Source: Muriicola sp. Z0-33 (lineage in GTDB: Bacteria; Bacteroidota; Bacteroidia; Flavobacteriales; Flavobacteriaceae). From it: a DNA stretch of 64,000 nt. The stretch lies in the NCBI RefSeq assembly GCF_026126425.1, contig NZ_JAFMPW010000011.1, positions 1 to 64,000 on the forward strand, written 5' to 3'. The first letter of the stretch is position 1, and each line of letters begins with the position of its first letter. Shown here piece by piece: positions 36,373 through 46,372 of the stretch. Under the pieces are notes generated by a model. The model saw only the letters and a list, made by a program, of their open reading frames with translations, did no database searches and was not told where the DNA came from. The position numbers and the translations under genes were made by a program.

Positions 36373-39300
36373 TTATCTTTTAATGGCCATTTGCTCCTGG
36401 AATTCTTTTCCTTCCACATCTCGGGCCCTCACAAAATAAGTTCCCGCAGGTAAGTCCTGTACCTGAATTAAGTAAACACCAACATCTACATTATCATTGG
36501 CTTTTACACGCTTAATTAACCTTCCGGTCACATCATAAATGAGTATATCCTGAAGCTGGGCTGGGGTATCAAATACCAAATTTGCGTCCCTGTCTGCAGG
36601 GTTAGGTGAAATCATCACAGAACTAACTGGTTCCATAGAGGGTAAGAACAAACCTACCGTAAAGTTTACAGTTAAGGACTGCCCGGCTGCTCCTGTACCA
36701 CTTGCACCTTCATAGGGTGTAGCGGTTAGGGTATATGACCCTTGCGGAATCGTCTTAGCAGCATAATCTCCTGCGCTATCGGCGTAAAGTGCATATGGTG
36801 CAGCAGATTCTGTCCAAACTCTTGAAGCAGCACCTGTCATAACAAATTTCACACTACCCACCACGCCTGGGTCTGTATTGGCTCTGATATTTATTCCTAC
36901 TCCGTTACCAATATTATCACCATCATCAATTAAGAACAGGTCATTGTCTGTTACTCCGTCTACCAGGGTAAAGCTAATCACCTTGATGATATCATTTGGA
37001 TCTACTGCTTCTACCTGAATACTGGTAGATCCTGTGGCATCTTCATTATCCTTGACAGTTAATGTAACTGTTCTGACACCGGTGCTGGCATAGGTATGCA
37101 TGGCAGTTGGGGTGGCAGACACAAAGGTGTCACCGTCTCCAAAGTCCCATGAATATTCAACAATATCACCATCATTATCTATAGAGGCTGCTCCTGAGAA
37201 ATTCACTTTGAAGGGCACCACCGGATCTGCGTTGCCCGTTGCTACAGCAATTGGCGGCTGGTTCTGTGGAGGACCATCAATAACAGAGAAATTCACTATA
37301 ATAGTGGCACCTACATTAGGATTAGCCACCAATCTGTAATCCCCAACAGGGAATACCTGCCCTAATACATTGGTGCCTATATCTCCAAATAACGAGAAGG
37401 GAGCGGAAGAACCTTCTGCCTTGTTCTGGTTTATTGGACCCGTAAGGCTAAAGAAAATGCCATTAGGATTTAGATCAGGATTATATACTATTCCCCAAGG
37501 AATAGCACTTTGTTGAATTTGCAAGCCATCTGTGAGTGCAAATAATGGCAGATCTGTATTGGCATCCAATACAATTAATGCGGCATTAGAAGTTGGGGTG
37601 GTCACCGTAACACTTCTGTTTGCACTATTGCTGCATCCTGTGGCAGGATCGGTATATGAATAAGTAATCTGATGCGTACCTACTCCTGCAACTCCGGGAT
37701 CGAACTGATTTCCGCTTACTCCCGGGCCACTATAAGTGCCTCCCGCAGGGGATCCATCTAGTGTAATCGCCCCATCGGTATTAATAATAGGTGAAGGTAA
37801 TGCAGCCAAAGTAACTACTGGCCCCGCCGGATCGCTTAAGGTAACCGACTTCACAACAGAACATCCATTAGCATCTGTAACAGTTACAGTATGTGTCCCC
37901 TCATCAAGATTGTTAGCCGTTTGGTTGGTATTTCCATTGCTCCACAAATAAGTGAATGCGGCTGTGCCATTTTGTGGCTGTACCGTTGCGCTACCATCAT
38001 TGCCACCACAACTTGTAGGATCTGAAACTGCTGTAATACTGGCATTAAAGCCAATACAATTGGGATCCTGGTCTGTTATTTGGAAATTCACAGTTAAAGG
38101 AGTTCCCACGGTTCCTCCCAGACTATTACCAGAATATGGAGTAGCCAGAATGGTGTAATCTCCTATTACGAAATTACTTCCCGCATAATTACCTCCGCTA
38201 TCCCCATAAAGTGCGTAGGGCGCAAAATTCTCTGTTTGCCCTTTGGCCTTAGCACCACTGAGTTCTAGCCGTACACTTTCTGTATCATCGGTAGTATTTG
38301 CTCTAATGTTCAGGTTAGTTGTAGGTAAGGAGGTAATGTCTATAATATCCCCCTCCATTAACGGCCTGATATCCTGCTCATTATCGGCATTTACCAAAGT
38401 AAAGCTGATTACAGACAAGACTGTAGGTGCTTCATCCACAGTGACATCAAATGAACAACTGGCCTGGTTCCCAGCGCCATCTGTCGTTGTGATGGTTACC
38501 TCAACAAGTCCGGAAACAATGGTTCCGGCAGCCGGAACCTGGACTGTAGTTGCACCTGGGCAATTATCACCGGTTAAGGCCGCTGCAGTATAATCTGGCA
38601 AGGCAACCTCGCCGTTTTCATCTCCCTGAACATTGGTATTCCCCGGACAAACTACTACCGGAGGTTCCGTATCATTTACTGTAACATTAAATGTATTTTG
38701 ACCTACATTTCCACTGGCATCTGTGGCCGTTACCACAACCTCGGTGGTTCCTATTGGGAACACGCTTCCACTTGCAGGAACACTGCTGGCGGCTACACCC
38801 GGACAATTATCAGTGAAATCTGCCATGAAATCCACAACAGCTCCACATACACCTGGGTCATTACTTACAATAATATCTGCCGGGACACCTACCGTTGGCG
38901 CTTCAATATCGTTAACTGTGACATTAAAAGTACACAGGGCAGTATTCCCCGCTGCATCAGTGGCCATTATAGTCACTTCTGTAATTCCTACCGGGAAGAA
39001 AGAACCTCCTGCAGGTGATGCACTGGCTGTTACTCCCGGGCGGTCATCGTCCAGGGCAGCAACCATAAAGTCTACAATAGCCCCGCATTGTCCGGGATCA
39101 TTACTGACAACTATATCTGCCGGACAAGTTACCGTTGGATCCGTTGTATCGGGTTCTATGGATACATAAACTTCCCATTGCTGATTTGCTCCGGATTGTG
39201 AAGTTACATTGTAAAGTACAGGAACAACAGGATCAAAATTTTGAGCTTGTCCTGAAGGTGGATTTACAAGGGCAAACGGAGATACTCCAATGTTGGGTAT

Positions 39301-42300
39301 TAGTCCGGTTAAGCCCGTTGCAAAATCTACAACAAGATTTACAGTATGATCTCCGGCATTAATATCTGCAGCACCCACCTGACCTGGTATAGCAAAAGAT
39401 ACTATGTCATTTGCGGAAGATGCGGTGAAGTCGACCATTACAGTTTGTCCGCACTGAGCGCCGTTTCCGCTGGCATCTACTGCCGTCCAGGTAATGGTGG
39501 TAGCACCAACAGGATAAGGATCAGTCAGGGCCAACCCATCACCCCGAACACCAGTCACAAGAGGAGTAGGATCACAACTATCAGTTGCGGTGGCCGTTCC
39601 AATATCTACAAGCGGGATGACAATATCATTGCCGTCAAGACTGATTCTATTTACAGTTGGTGGGCATAAAATAACCGGAGGTGTACTGTCTGTAATGGTT
39701 AAAGGAACACCTGGGAAGCTTACCACACAATTGGTTAATCCGTCAGCTTGTACCACTATATCGTAAGTTCCTTCTGGAAGACCAGTAAAACTGTTACCTG
39801 CCTGGAAGGTTAACCCATTATCTATACTGTACTGCAGGTTATTTCCTGTCGCGTTTATTGTTATAGTACCATCATTAACTCCACAATCTGAGGGATTATT
39901 AGTAACAACACTAGATATAACTGGTACTTCCGGGGCTGTTAACGTCGCCTGATCAGAAGCCGTACAACTAGGGGAGCCTACTTCACGTACGGTCACGGTA
40001 TATATCCCGCCTGGCAAATCGCCAAAGGTATTGCTACCCTGGAATGGGCCACCTATACTGTATTCAAGGTTTACACCCGTGGCTGTAATCACAATCTGTC
40101 CGTCGTCAACATTACAATCTGACGGATCAGTAGTTGCTACATTAGAAATAACCGGTGCTGCAGGAGCTGTAAGATTAACTGAATTGGTCGCTAAACATGT
40201 AACAGATCCGTTTTCTAGTACTACAATATTATAACTACCTGCCGCAAGATCTGTAAAAATGCTATTTGCCACAAAAATGGTACCACCATCAATACTGTAC
40301 AATAGGTCTGTGCCCGTTGCGGTAATCATAATAGTTCCGTCATTTACCCCACAATCTGAAGGGTCGGTTGCGGTAATATTGTCTATAGTAGGCAATACAG
40401 GTGCCACTAAGGTCACCTGATCCGTAGCCTGGCAATTAACAGACCCATTGGCCTCTACCACTATATCATATGTTCCACCAGCAAGGCCAGTAAAACTGTT
40501 ACTTGCCTGGAAGGTAGTACCATTGTCTATGCTGTATAGCAGACTTGTACCAGTTGCCGAGATGGTAATTGTACCATCCTCTATCCCGCAATCTGTTGGA
40601 TCTGTTGGTGTTACGCTTACTAAGTTGACATCGCAAACTTCGAAAGTCACTATATCCTTAGCATCTGCATTGGTGAATTCTGTATGCAAGCCTTCAGCGG
40701 CCACAATGACCACGGTATTTGTACCTGGAACAATACCATCAGCGGCACCCAATTCCCAGAATAACTGCCCAATCTGGTCTGCCGTTGAGATTCTATCAAG
40801 TGGATCCAGGTTATTAGGATCAGCAGGGTTTACCCAGAGGTGAAAATGCTCATCAAACGGATTTAATAACAGCATGTTTGCTGCTGTCCACATAAATTGT
40901 ATTTCCGTGGTATTCAGCACCTCGGCATCTGCTGGGAAGGTAAAGTCTACATCAGGTCCGGGAACGGTAACAGATATAGTAGCAGTTTCTACATTTCCGT
41001 CACTATCCGTCACACTGGCATTGATATTGTGCGTCCCAACCGTAATCAATTCATCTGAAAAAGAACCTCCTGTACCAGCAAATTCTGGGGCTGTAGGAGA
41101 ACTCCAGCTTAAAGTGGAAGTCAGGGCTGCATCATCATCTTCAACATCTGTTGCGTTACCTTCAAAAGTTGTAGTAACGTTTCGGTCTATAGTTGCGCCA
41201 TTGAGTGGCATGGTTATAAACACTTCGGGTGGAGTATCTGAAGATGTACAGATGCTAAACCCTTTAACAGCCGGGTTTTGAGTGCCTTTAATAAAGTCGA
41301 TATTAAGCTCCCCGTCTACCACAGTAACTTTAAATGTCTCTACTCTGGCCACATTGATCTGACTACCGTCCACACTTGGTCTGTAATCATCCAATTCTAA
41401 GACACCTTCAACATTAACATCAAAGACCCTTGGTTCGCCTGCCTCTCCGCTCCATTTTTCGTTAAATAAGATGCTCACCTCAAAAACTCCATTCCCTGTG
41501 GGGAAAGTCCAGTTCATTTGCGGATCTGCACTCCAGCGTTCTGTTTGGAACAAATAATCAGGATAGCCAGTGGTATTGGAAACTAAAGGAGTGGTTGCTC
41601 CAAAGGTAGTATCTGTATTAGGTGGCGTAGTGTTGACATACGAAGAAGGTGTCCCCGTCTGTGCTGTACCGCCTGCATTGGCTGCAGACTGGTCTGCCTC
41701 AAAATTACCCGAAGCCGAGGCGTATAAGGGTCCTCCGGCATTTACTCTAAAAGCCACGTCGCAATTAGGCGCCGGCGGTCCTATAATAACTGTAATGGTG
41801 GCCGACCCTGTTTGCGGATCGGAACCATCACTATCTGTGACTTCTGCGGTAATTATATGTGTACCTACACTTAATGCTGTTGTATTAAAGCTAGCTCCAG
41901 AACCTATGGCATTATCTAAATTTGAAGTCCAACTTAGATTCGCTGCAATATCACCATCTTCAGGGTCATTTGCAGTAGCGCTGAAAGTGATGTCTGTACC
42001 CTGTTCTGCTGCAATATTATCAGCTGGCGAAGTAATGAACACCAATGGTGCGGCATTACTATTATTCGGAGTAAACTCAAATTCTGTAATGTTGGTACCT
42101 CCTGTAAATTCGAACCGAATGGTCTGCAAGCCTGGGCTCACAAAGGTGACCAGATCCGTATAATCAGCAAAGCTGCCCCAGCCATTGCTGGGTACCGTTA
42201 TACTGCCAATCGGCACAAACCCACCGCCGTTATCAACAAGGATGTTAAAGGTATTAGTGCCACCAGAACCGTTGGAAGCATTTACCCTGATATCATAGTT

Positions 42301-45300
42301 GCCCCCTGCAGGCACATCTATAAGGTATTCTACAAAATCGTTATTATCGATCCAACCTATGTTACCAGCATTTTCAATAGCTACTGAAAAATCTTGGCCC
42401 GGAGATCCAGATGGGGAACCTCCGTAATGCGGTAAAGGACTGGCGAAAGTCCTGGCCAGGATGACTCCAGGGGTTATGTCTTGAGCAACATTGATGGTAA
42501 ATGCCTCTACAACATCCGGGTTAGAACCATCATTGGCAATTACCCTGGCTTCGTAGGAACGGCCATCACCTATGCTGGTTGGCCAGTTTAAAGTATAGCT
42601 GCCAGCGCCATTATCGGTAAAGGTATAATCTGCCGGATCTACAACTGCGGCAGGCGTATAAGGGCTGTTATTTCCTAATGGCGCACTCTTGTCGTATATG
42701 ACAATAGTAGCAGCCGGATTAAAATCATCGTTAACCTGTACGTCAACATTTACAATACTGCCTTCGTCAATAGCAACATCTGCAATGGCGTCAACGGTAG
42801 GTGGTAAATCATTAGCCGGACTGAAATTAAAGTCCCGGATATTAACACCCCCTCCACCTGAAAAATCAAGGCGTAAAGTCTGAATCCCGGCATTGGTAAA
42901 TGTTACCACAAACTGGTAGGAAACATATGTTTGCCATCCCGTTACATTAGCGTCGAAACTGCCTATAGGTGAAAATCCTCCCCCATTTTCTTCTGACAAG
43001 GTGGTAGTTAGGGTGCCGGATCCACTACCTGCAAAAAATTCAACATTATAGTCGCCCGGTACAGGTACATCTATGACATATTCAACAAACTCTCCTGGCC
43101 CTATATATCCGATATTTTCTGCCGCATTATTTTCTATTGTGATTGTATATCCTGAAGGAGTTGGGTTACCGCCGTAAAAGGGTAGCGGAGCGCTAATTGT
43201 TTTAGCCAGAATGGAACCTGGAATATCCTGAGCGATATTGATATTAAAATCCTGAGTTACGGCAGGGTTTGTGCCATCATCTGTTGTTATTCTTGCTAAA
43301 TACGATCTTCCATCCGGAATCCCGGCAGGAAAATCCAATGTAAAATTACCCGCTCCGTCATCGGTCAAATTAAAACCGCCAATAGTACTGCCAGATGTCC
43401 AGGGCGTGGTATTGGCAAGCGGATTAGGAACCGCACTTTTATCATATACCACAACAGAGGTAGTCAGATTTGGATAATCTTCATCGGTAATCTGAATAGG
43501 AACATTAAAGGCCTCCCCATCGCCAGCTTCAACATCCGCTATCGGTGCAATGACTGGAGCCAAATTTGGTGGACTTAAATACAGCAATTCAAAATAATCT
43601 ATATTAAATAAGAATCCGCCGCCGCTGGTCCAATCAAAGCGCAATGTTTGTGGGCCCTGCGGTAAGTTTATATTTAGCGTTTGTATCTGGTAGTTACCAA
43701 AACCACCGGTGCCTACTGCCGTAAAAGTACCTGCCACATTCCCATCAGAGGATATGTTCATTGTAGCACCTGCTGAAGCGTTCGGAATCCCTACAAAAAG
43801 ATCAAATCGATAAATACCGGCAGTTGCCACATCAATCTCATACTCAGCATAATCTCCCGTGTTGGTAAAACCAATATTGGTAAAACCGGCATCTATTTCA
43901 ACGCCTATTCCTTTGCTATCACCGGTACCTCCTGGTTGCGTATTTGCCGGGCCCTGGTTGTCAAAAGATTCGGCTTCTATTCTTGTAATGGCAGTACCTG
44001 AGACCGGCTGTGCCACATCATTTACTGTAAGTACTAAATCACTCGATGTAGAATTGCCGTCCTCATCGCTGTATTGCACAGTTATGGTATATGTTCCACT
44101 ACCATCTCCATTTGCACCTCCCCCGTCTCCAAAGACCGGGTTAAATTGTAATTGCGAGATATAAGATCCTCCTATATTTTCAGTATTGTTTTCGGTAAAG
44201 AAACCATCGGCAGTCGTTGGGAACGGGTCTACTTGTTTTCCACTATTTGCTGACTGCAACAATTGCGGTTCGTTGGACACTGTGCTAGTACTAACCGTAA
44301 GATTATCCCCGTCCGCATCGGTTATGGAAAGGGGAATATTAAGATTACCACCTTCGTCTACCGATGCAGTCCCTGCCAGGCTAATTACAGGAGCTGTATC
44401 TGCCACCGAAACTGTAAAGTTTACTGCCGTGGAGGTTGTTGTGGTATTTATGTCGGAAGCTACAGCAGTTAAGTTATAGGTGCCTACTGCAAGATTGTTT
44501 AACGCAAAATCATAGGGTGCTGAATTAACTGTACCCAGAGATACAGGCCCGTCAAATAACTCTACCTGGGTAACCCCATTGTCATCATTGGCATCAACCA
44601 TCACGGTTAAATTGTCTCCTTCGGTAAAAGAAGCTCCATCTGCCGGGTTGGTAATGCTTACTGTTGGCGGAAGATCTACAGCGGGGTTGACATTTATATT
44701 CACCACTGAGGAAGTTGTACTTCCCGTAGCATCATAGGCCACAGCTGTTAAAGCGTAAGAACCAACAGATATATTATTCAAAGGAAGGTTGTAAGGAGCA
44801 GTATTGTCTTGGCCTAACAAAACAATACCATCGTAAAACTCCACGTTTACAATGCCAATATCATCGGTTGCGGTTACTTCAACCAATACGTTTGCCCCCT
44901 CGGTAAAAGTATCCCCATCATTTGGTGAGTCTATACTCACAACGGGGGGAAGGTCTATGCCATTAATCGTTACCGGAATATTTGAAGCAGTTCCTAATAC
45001 CGGGACACCTCCTCCGGTTATTTGTGTTTGTCTGGGAAAAACTGTATTAAAATCCAGTGATGTACTCCCAATCCCAAGGGTATTAAAGGTAATCTCCACA
45101 AAGTCGAAATCCGCTGTTAATTGCGCAAAAGCTCCAGATGCCAGGTCAATAGTACCTGCGTTATTATCAAATATTGGAGCAATAATAGGAATGGGTAATT
45201 GGCCAGCAGCAAGAAAATTCAAAGAGGTAACTTCCAGCAAGGTCTCATCAAAATCTAAGTGTACCTCGGCCCCATCTACAGTACCACCAATTATATCCAC

Positions 45301-45576
45301 GCTAATGGTTACTGTTATTGGATCTCCAACATCTACCACCGGTGCCAGAGGGCTACTTACAAAGTCTGCCTGTGCCTGCAAGGAAGGTGTTGCAAGAAGC
45401 AGAAAAAAGAGGGCAAGGATTGGCTGCCATATCCATTTTCTACCCGGATTTGGTAATGGTACTATTAAATTTTCAAGGCTTTTCTGAAGGGATGTCACTG
45501 AAAAGCATAACCTGTTGATTATGGATCTTAAAGATCCAAACTTCATGGTCCTTGGTGTTGGTGTAATCTTTTGCAT
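36373..45576 (-). CDS. Giant T9SS-secreted protein with N-terminal cohesin-like domain
   Basis: 3067 aa; a long n-region and signal peptide end near 69 (SLQAQ). Estimated order: cohesin-like domain (71-206: VDVGDPITVTISVDI, GAEVHLDFDETLLEV, VEITFNTLGIGSTSLDF); two Big_7-type Ig domains (208-393); three units each with a CBM6-like module (529-667, 787-915, 1039-1169); malectin (1270-1444); four SprB-like repeats of about 80 aa (1645-1965); HYR domains (1966-2380); modules of a recurring LVNAD-ATPY type (2384-2498, 2662-2770, 2864-2975); PKD (2782-2860, YSWDFGDGD); and a T9SS type A sorting domain (2986-3067: ISPNPA, DVTGRLIK, DLPAGTYFVRA). First gene of operon A. A scaffold/adhesin role is inferred from domains. 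No catalytic domain seen. Confidence 0.9.
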   Translation of the reverse strand: MQKITPTPRTMKFGSLRSIINRLCFSVTSLQKSLENLIVPLPNPGRKWIWQPILALFFLLLATPSLQAQADFVSSPLAPVVDVGDPITVTISVDIIGGTVDGAEVHLDFDETLLEVTSLNFLAAGQLPIPIIAPIFDNNAGTIDLASGAFAQLTADFDFVEITFNTLGIGSTSLDFNTVFPRQTQITGGGVPVLGTASNIPVTINGIDLPPVVSIDSPNDGDTFTEGANVLVEVTATDDIGIVNVEFYDGIVLLGQDNTAPYNLPLNNISVGSYALTAVAYDATGSTTSSVVNINVNPAVDLPPTVSITNPADGASFTEGDNLTVMVDANDDNGVTQVELFDGPVSLGTVNSAPYDFALNNLAVGTYNLTAVASDINTTTTSTAVNFTVSVADTAPVISLAGTASVDEGGNLNIPLSITDADGDNLTVSTSTVSNEPQLLQSANSGKQVDPFPTTADGFFTENNTENIGGSYISQLQFNPVFGDGGGANGDGSGTYTITVQYSDEDGNSTSSDLVLTVNDVAQPVSGTAITRIEAESFDNQGPANTQPGGTGDSKGIGVEIDAGFTNIGFTNTGDYAEYEIDVATAGIYRFDLFVGIPNASAGATMNISSDGNVAGTFTAVGTGGFGNYQIQTLNINLPQGPQTLRFDWTSGGGFLFNIDYFELLYLSPPNLAPVIAPIADVEAGDGEAFNVPIQITDEDYPNLTTSVVVYDKSAVPNPLANTTPWTSGSTIGGFNLTDDGAGNFTLDFPAGIPDGRSYLARITTDDGTNPAVTQDFNINIAQDIPGSILAKTISAPLPFYGGNPTPSGYTITIENNAAENIGYIGPGEFVEYVIDVPVPGDYNVEFFAGSGSGTLTTTLSEENGGGFSPIGSFDANVTGWQTYVSYQFVVTFTNAGIQTLRLDFSGGGGVNIRDFNFSPANDLPPTVDAIADVAIDEGSIVNVDVQVNDDFNPAATIVIYDKSAPLGNNSPYTPAAVVDPADYTFTDNGAGSYTLNWPTSIGDGRSYEARVIANDGSNPDVVEAFTINVAQDITPGVILARTFASPLPHYGGSPSGSPGQDFSVAIENAGNIGWIDNNDFVEYLIDVPAGGNYDIRVNASNGSGGTNTFNILVDNGGGFVPIGSITVPSNGWGSFADYTDLVTFVSPGLQTIRFEFTGGTNITEFEFTPNNSNAAPLVFITSPADNIAAEQGTDITFSATANDPEDGDIAANLSWTSNLDNAIGSGASFNTTALSVGTHIITAEVTDSDGSDPQTGSATITVIIGPPAPNCDVAFRVNAGGPLYASASGNFEADQSAANAGGTAQTGTPSSYVNTTPPNTDTTFGATTPLVSNTTGYPDYLFQTERWSADPQMNWTFPTGNGVFEVSILFNEKWSGEAGEPRVFDVNVEGVLELDDYRPSVDGSQINVARVETFKVTVVDGELNIDFIKGTQNPAVKGFSICTSSDTPPEVFITMPLNGATIDRNVTTTFEGNATDVEDDDAALTSTLSWSSPTAPEFAGTGGSFSDELITVGTHNINASVTDSDGNVETATISVTVPGPDVDFTFPADAEVLNTTEIQFMWTAANMLLLNPFDEHFHLWVNPADPNNLDPLDRISTADQIGQLFWELGAADGIVPGTNTVVIVAAEGLHTEFTNADAKDIVTFEVCDVNLVSVTPTDPTDCGIEDGTITISATGTSLLYSIDNGTTFQASNSFTGLAGGTYDIVVEANGSVNCQATDQVTLVAPVLPTIDNITATDPSDCGVNDGTIMITATGTDLLYSIDGGTIFVANSIFTDLAAGSYNIVVLENGSVTCLATNSVNLTAPAAPVISNVATTDPSDCNVDDGQIVITATGVNLEYSIGGPFQGSNTFGDLPGGIYTVTVREVGSPSCTASDQATLTAPEVPVISSVVTNNPSDCGVNDGTITINATGNNLQYSIDNGLTFQAGNSFTGLPEGTYDIVVQADGLTNCVVSFPGVPLTITDSTPPVILCPPTVNRISLDGNDIVIPLVDIGTATATDSCDPTPLVTGVRGDGLALTDPYPVGATTITWTAVDASGNGAQCGQTVMVDFTASSANDIVSFAIPGQVGAADINAGDHTVNLVVDFATGLTGLIPNIGVSPFALVNPPSGQAQNFDPVVPVLYNVTSQSGANQQWEVYVSIEPDTTDPTVTCPADIVVSNDPGQCGAIVDFMVAALDDDRPGVTASASPAGGSFFPVGITEVTIMATDAAGNTALCTFNVTVNDIEAPTVGVPADIIVSNDPGVCGAVVDFMADFTDNCPGVAASSVPASGSVFPIGTTEVVVTATDASGNVGQNTFNVTVNDTEPPVVVCPGNTNVQGDENGEVALPDYTAAALTGDNCPGATTVQVPAAGTIVSGLVEVTITTTDGAGNQASCSFDVTVDEAPTVLSVISFTLVNADNEQDIRPLMEGDIIDITSLPTTNLNIRANTTDDTESVRLELSGAKAKGQTENFAPYALYGDSGGNYAGSNFVIGDYTILATPYSGNSLGGTVGTPLTVNFQITDQDPNCIGFNASITAVSDPTSCGGNDGSATVQPQNGTAAFTYLWSNGNTNQTANNLDEGTHTVTVTDANGCSVVKSVTLSDPAGPVVTLAALPSPIINTDGAITLDGSPAGGTYSGPGVSGNQFDPGVAGVGTHQITYSYTDPATGCSNSANRSVTVTTPTSNAALIVLDANTDLPLFALTDGLQIQQSAIPWGIVYNPDLNPNGIFFSLTGPINQNKAEGSSAPFSLFGDIGTNVLGQVFPVGDYRLVANPNVGATIIVNFSVIDGPPQNQPPIAVATGNADPVVPFKVNFSGAASIDNDGDIVEYSWDFGDGDTFVSATPTAMHTYASTGVRTVTLTVKDNEDATGSTSIQVEAVDPNDIIKVISFTLVDGVTDNDLFLIDDGDNIGNGVGINIRANTDPGVVGSVKFVMTGAASRVWTESAAPYALYADSAGDYAAKTIPQGSYTLTATPYEGASGTGAAGQSLTVNFTVGLFLPSMEPVSSVMISPNPADRDANLVFDTPAQLQDILIYDVTGRLIKRVKANDNVDVGVYLIQVQDLPAGTYFVRARDVEGKEFQEQMAIKR
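44959..45366 (-). other. Cohesin-like domain coding segment
   Basis: Encodes residues about 71-206 of the 3067-aa protein. Features of cohesins: start after the signal peptide, a GDPITVTISV strand, an LDFDETLLEV strand pair (compare LxYDPxxLEV), a GTIDLASGAF strand and VEITFNTLG-GSTSLDF near the end. Profile confirmation was not possible. Confidence 0.65.
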
Positions 45577-45795
45577 AACTGTGGAGTGTTAATATTTAGT
45601 GTTTCGGTGTAATACGTTGTTGGTGCAACAACCAATGAGAAGTTGTTACATTTTACTGGTAATCTTAAATAATCAATGTGGTGTACAAGGAAAGACCGCA
45701 AAGAGACGGCAAAGGTCTGATGCGCAAAAAATAAAATGTCTTTTGTGTTGCTGGTAATGTAATTTTCTCCCATACAGGATTGATTTGGTTACTAG

Positions 45796-45833
45796 CATAA
45801 CCAAGACTAATTTCAAGGAGATTTGGGGTGTAA
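45796..45833 (-). promoter_or_regulatory. Element shared by the two giant-protein operons, copy A
   Basis: Plus-strand text begins CATAACCAAG and ends TTTGGGGTGTAA. The same layout occurs at 53218-53253. On the minus strand it reads as ACACCCCAAAT, a spacer, then TTAGTCTTGGTTATG. TAGTCTTG is a -7-like motif and TTTA sits 20 nt upstream of it. It lies 220 bp before the cohesin giant start codon. Confidence 0.55.
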
Positions 45834-45913
45834 ATCTCTTAAAATTCAGCAACGACGGGGGGAGGTCAATTCTGCAATTTTTTTTCTTACATATTTGCGA
45901 CGTAAGCTTAAAA

Positions 45914-45968
45914 TGTTAAAAAGGTAAAAAGAGCTCCTTATAACGGAGTTCTTTTTACATTTTTAACA
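45914..45968. repeat. Long near-perfect hairpin in the operon A upstream region
   Basis: Bases 45914-45937 pair with 45945-45968: 24 positions with one G-A mismatch (45923/45959) and one G-T pair, closing a 7-nt loop. The distal part is CTCC/GGAG and the outer parts are A-run/T-run, so either strand would give a U-rich 3' side like an intrinsic terminator. Flanking genes diverge here, so no annotated transcript needs it. Confidence 0.75.
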
Positions 45969-46372
45969 ATTTAAAGATTGGATAAAATCATTTAAATCCA
46001 CGATGAAAGAAGATTAATTCGATAAAATGCACAATTATCGGCTCAATGACAATAATTAATTCTCCTCCCAAATTGGGGCATATGTACTATATTACCCTAA
46101 GCCTAAATTCTGTAAGATTTTTCCTTTTTTTATGATGGCTGGCGCTAATATCCGATTACAAAATTTCTTTACAATTTCCAAAATGGAATTTTCCAAATAA
46201 TCAGTTTGATACCCCAATATGTCTTACAAATCCGAAGATTTTATTTAAAAACCAACAAAAATATTCTGACAAATACTGAAGGTGCCAGCCCTTTTTGAGG
46301 CTATTAATTCCTAAATGATTCAATTCTGTAAATTAAATTGTTTCTGCACGACCTAAACCTTAAACGCTCCTT

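Larger units (their letters stand above)
45577..46372. other. 796-bp intergenic region: shared element and strong hairpins, no gene recognised
   Basis: Between the start of the cohesin giant (minus) and the 167-aa gene (plus). It holds the element shared with operon B (45796-45833), a 7-bp perfect hairpin GTTGTTG-GTG-CAACAAC (45616-45632), a 24-bp imperfect hairpin (45914-45968), and complementary heptamers GGCTGGC (46137-46143) and GCCAGCC (46284-46290), the latter followed by CTTTTT. A minus-strand -7-like TATTTTTG lies at 46263-46256. No credible coding frame is seen; small non-coding transcripts are possible. Confidence 0.6.

Noticed and set aside
44852-45487. 211-aa plus-strand frame, and similar long frames (41570-42163, 38723-39169) opposite the giant genes
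   Set aside because: They are mirror images of Thr/Gly/Asp-rich repeat coding on the minus strand; low-complexity Ser/Val-rich products without domains or start signals.
45543-45773. 76-aa minus-strand frame overlapping the start of the cohesin giant
   Set aside because: Overlaps the giant by 34 bp out of frame, no family resemblance, Cys/His-rich composition unlike neighbours.
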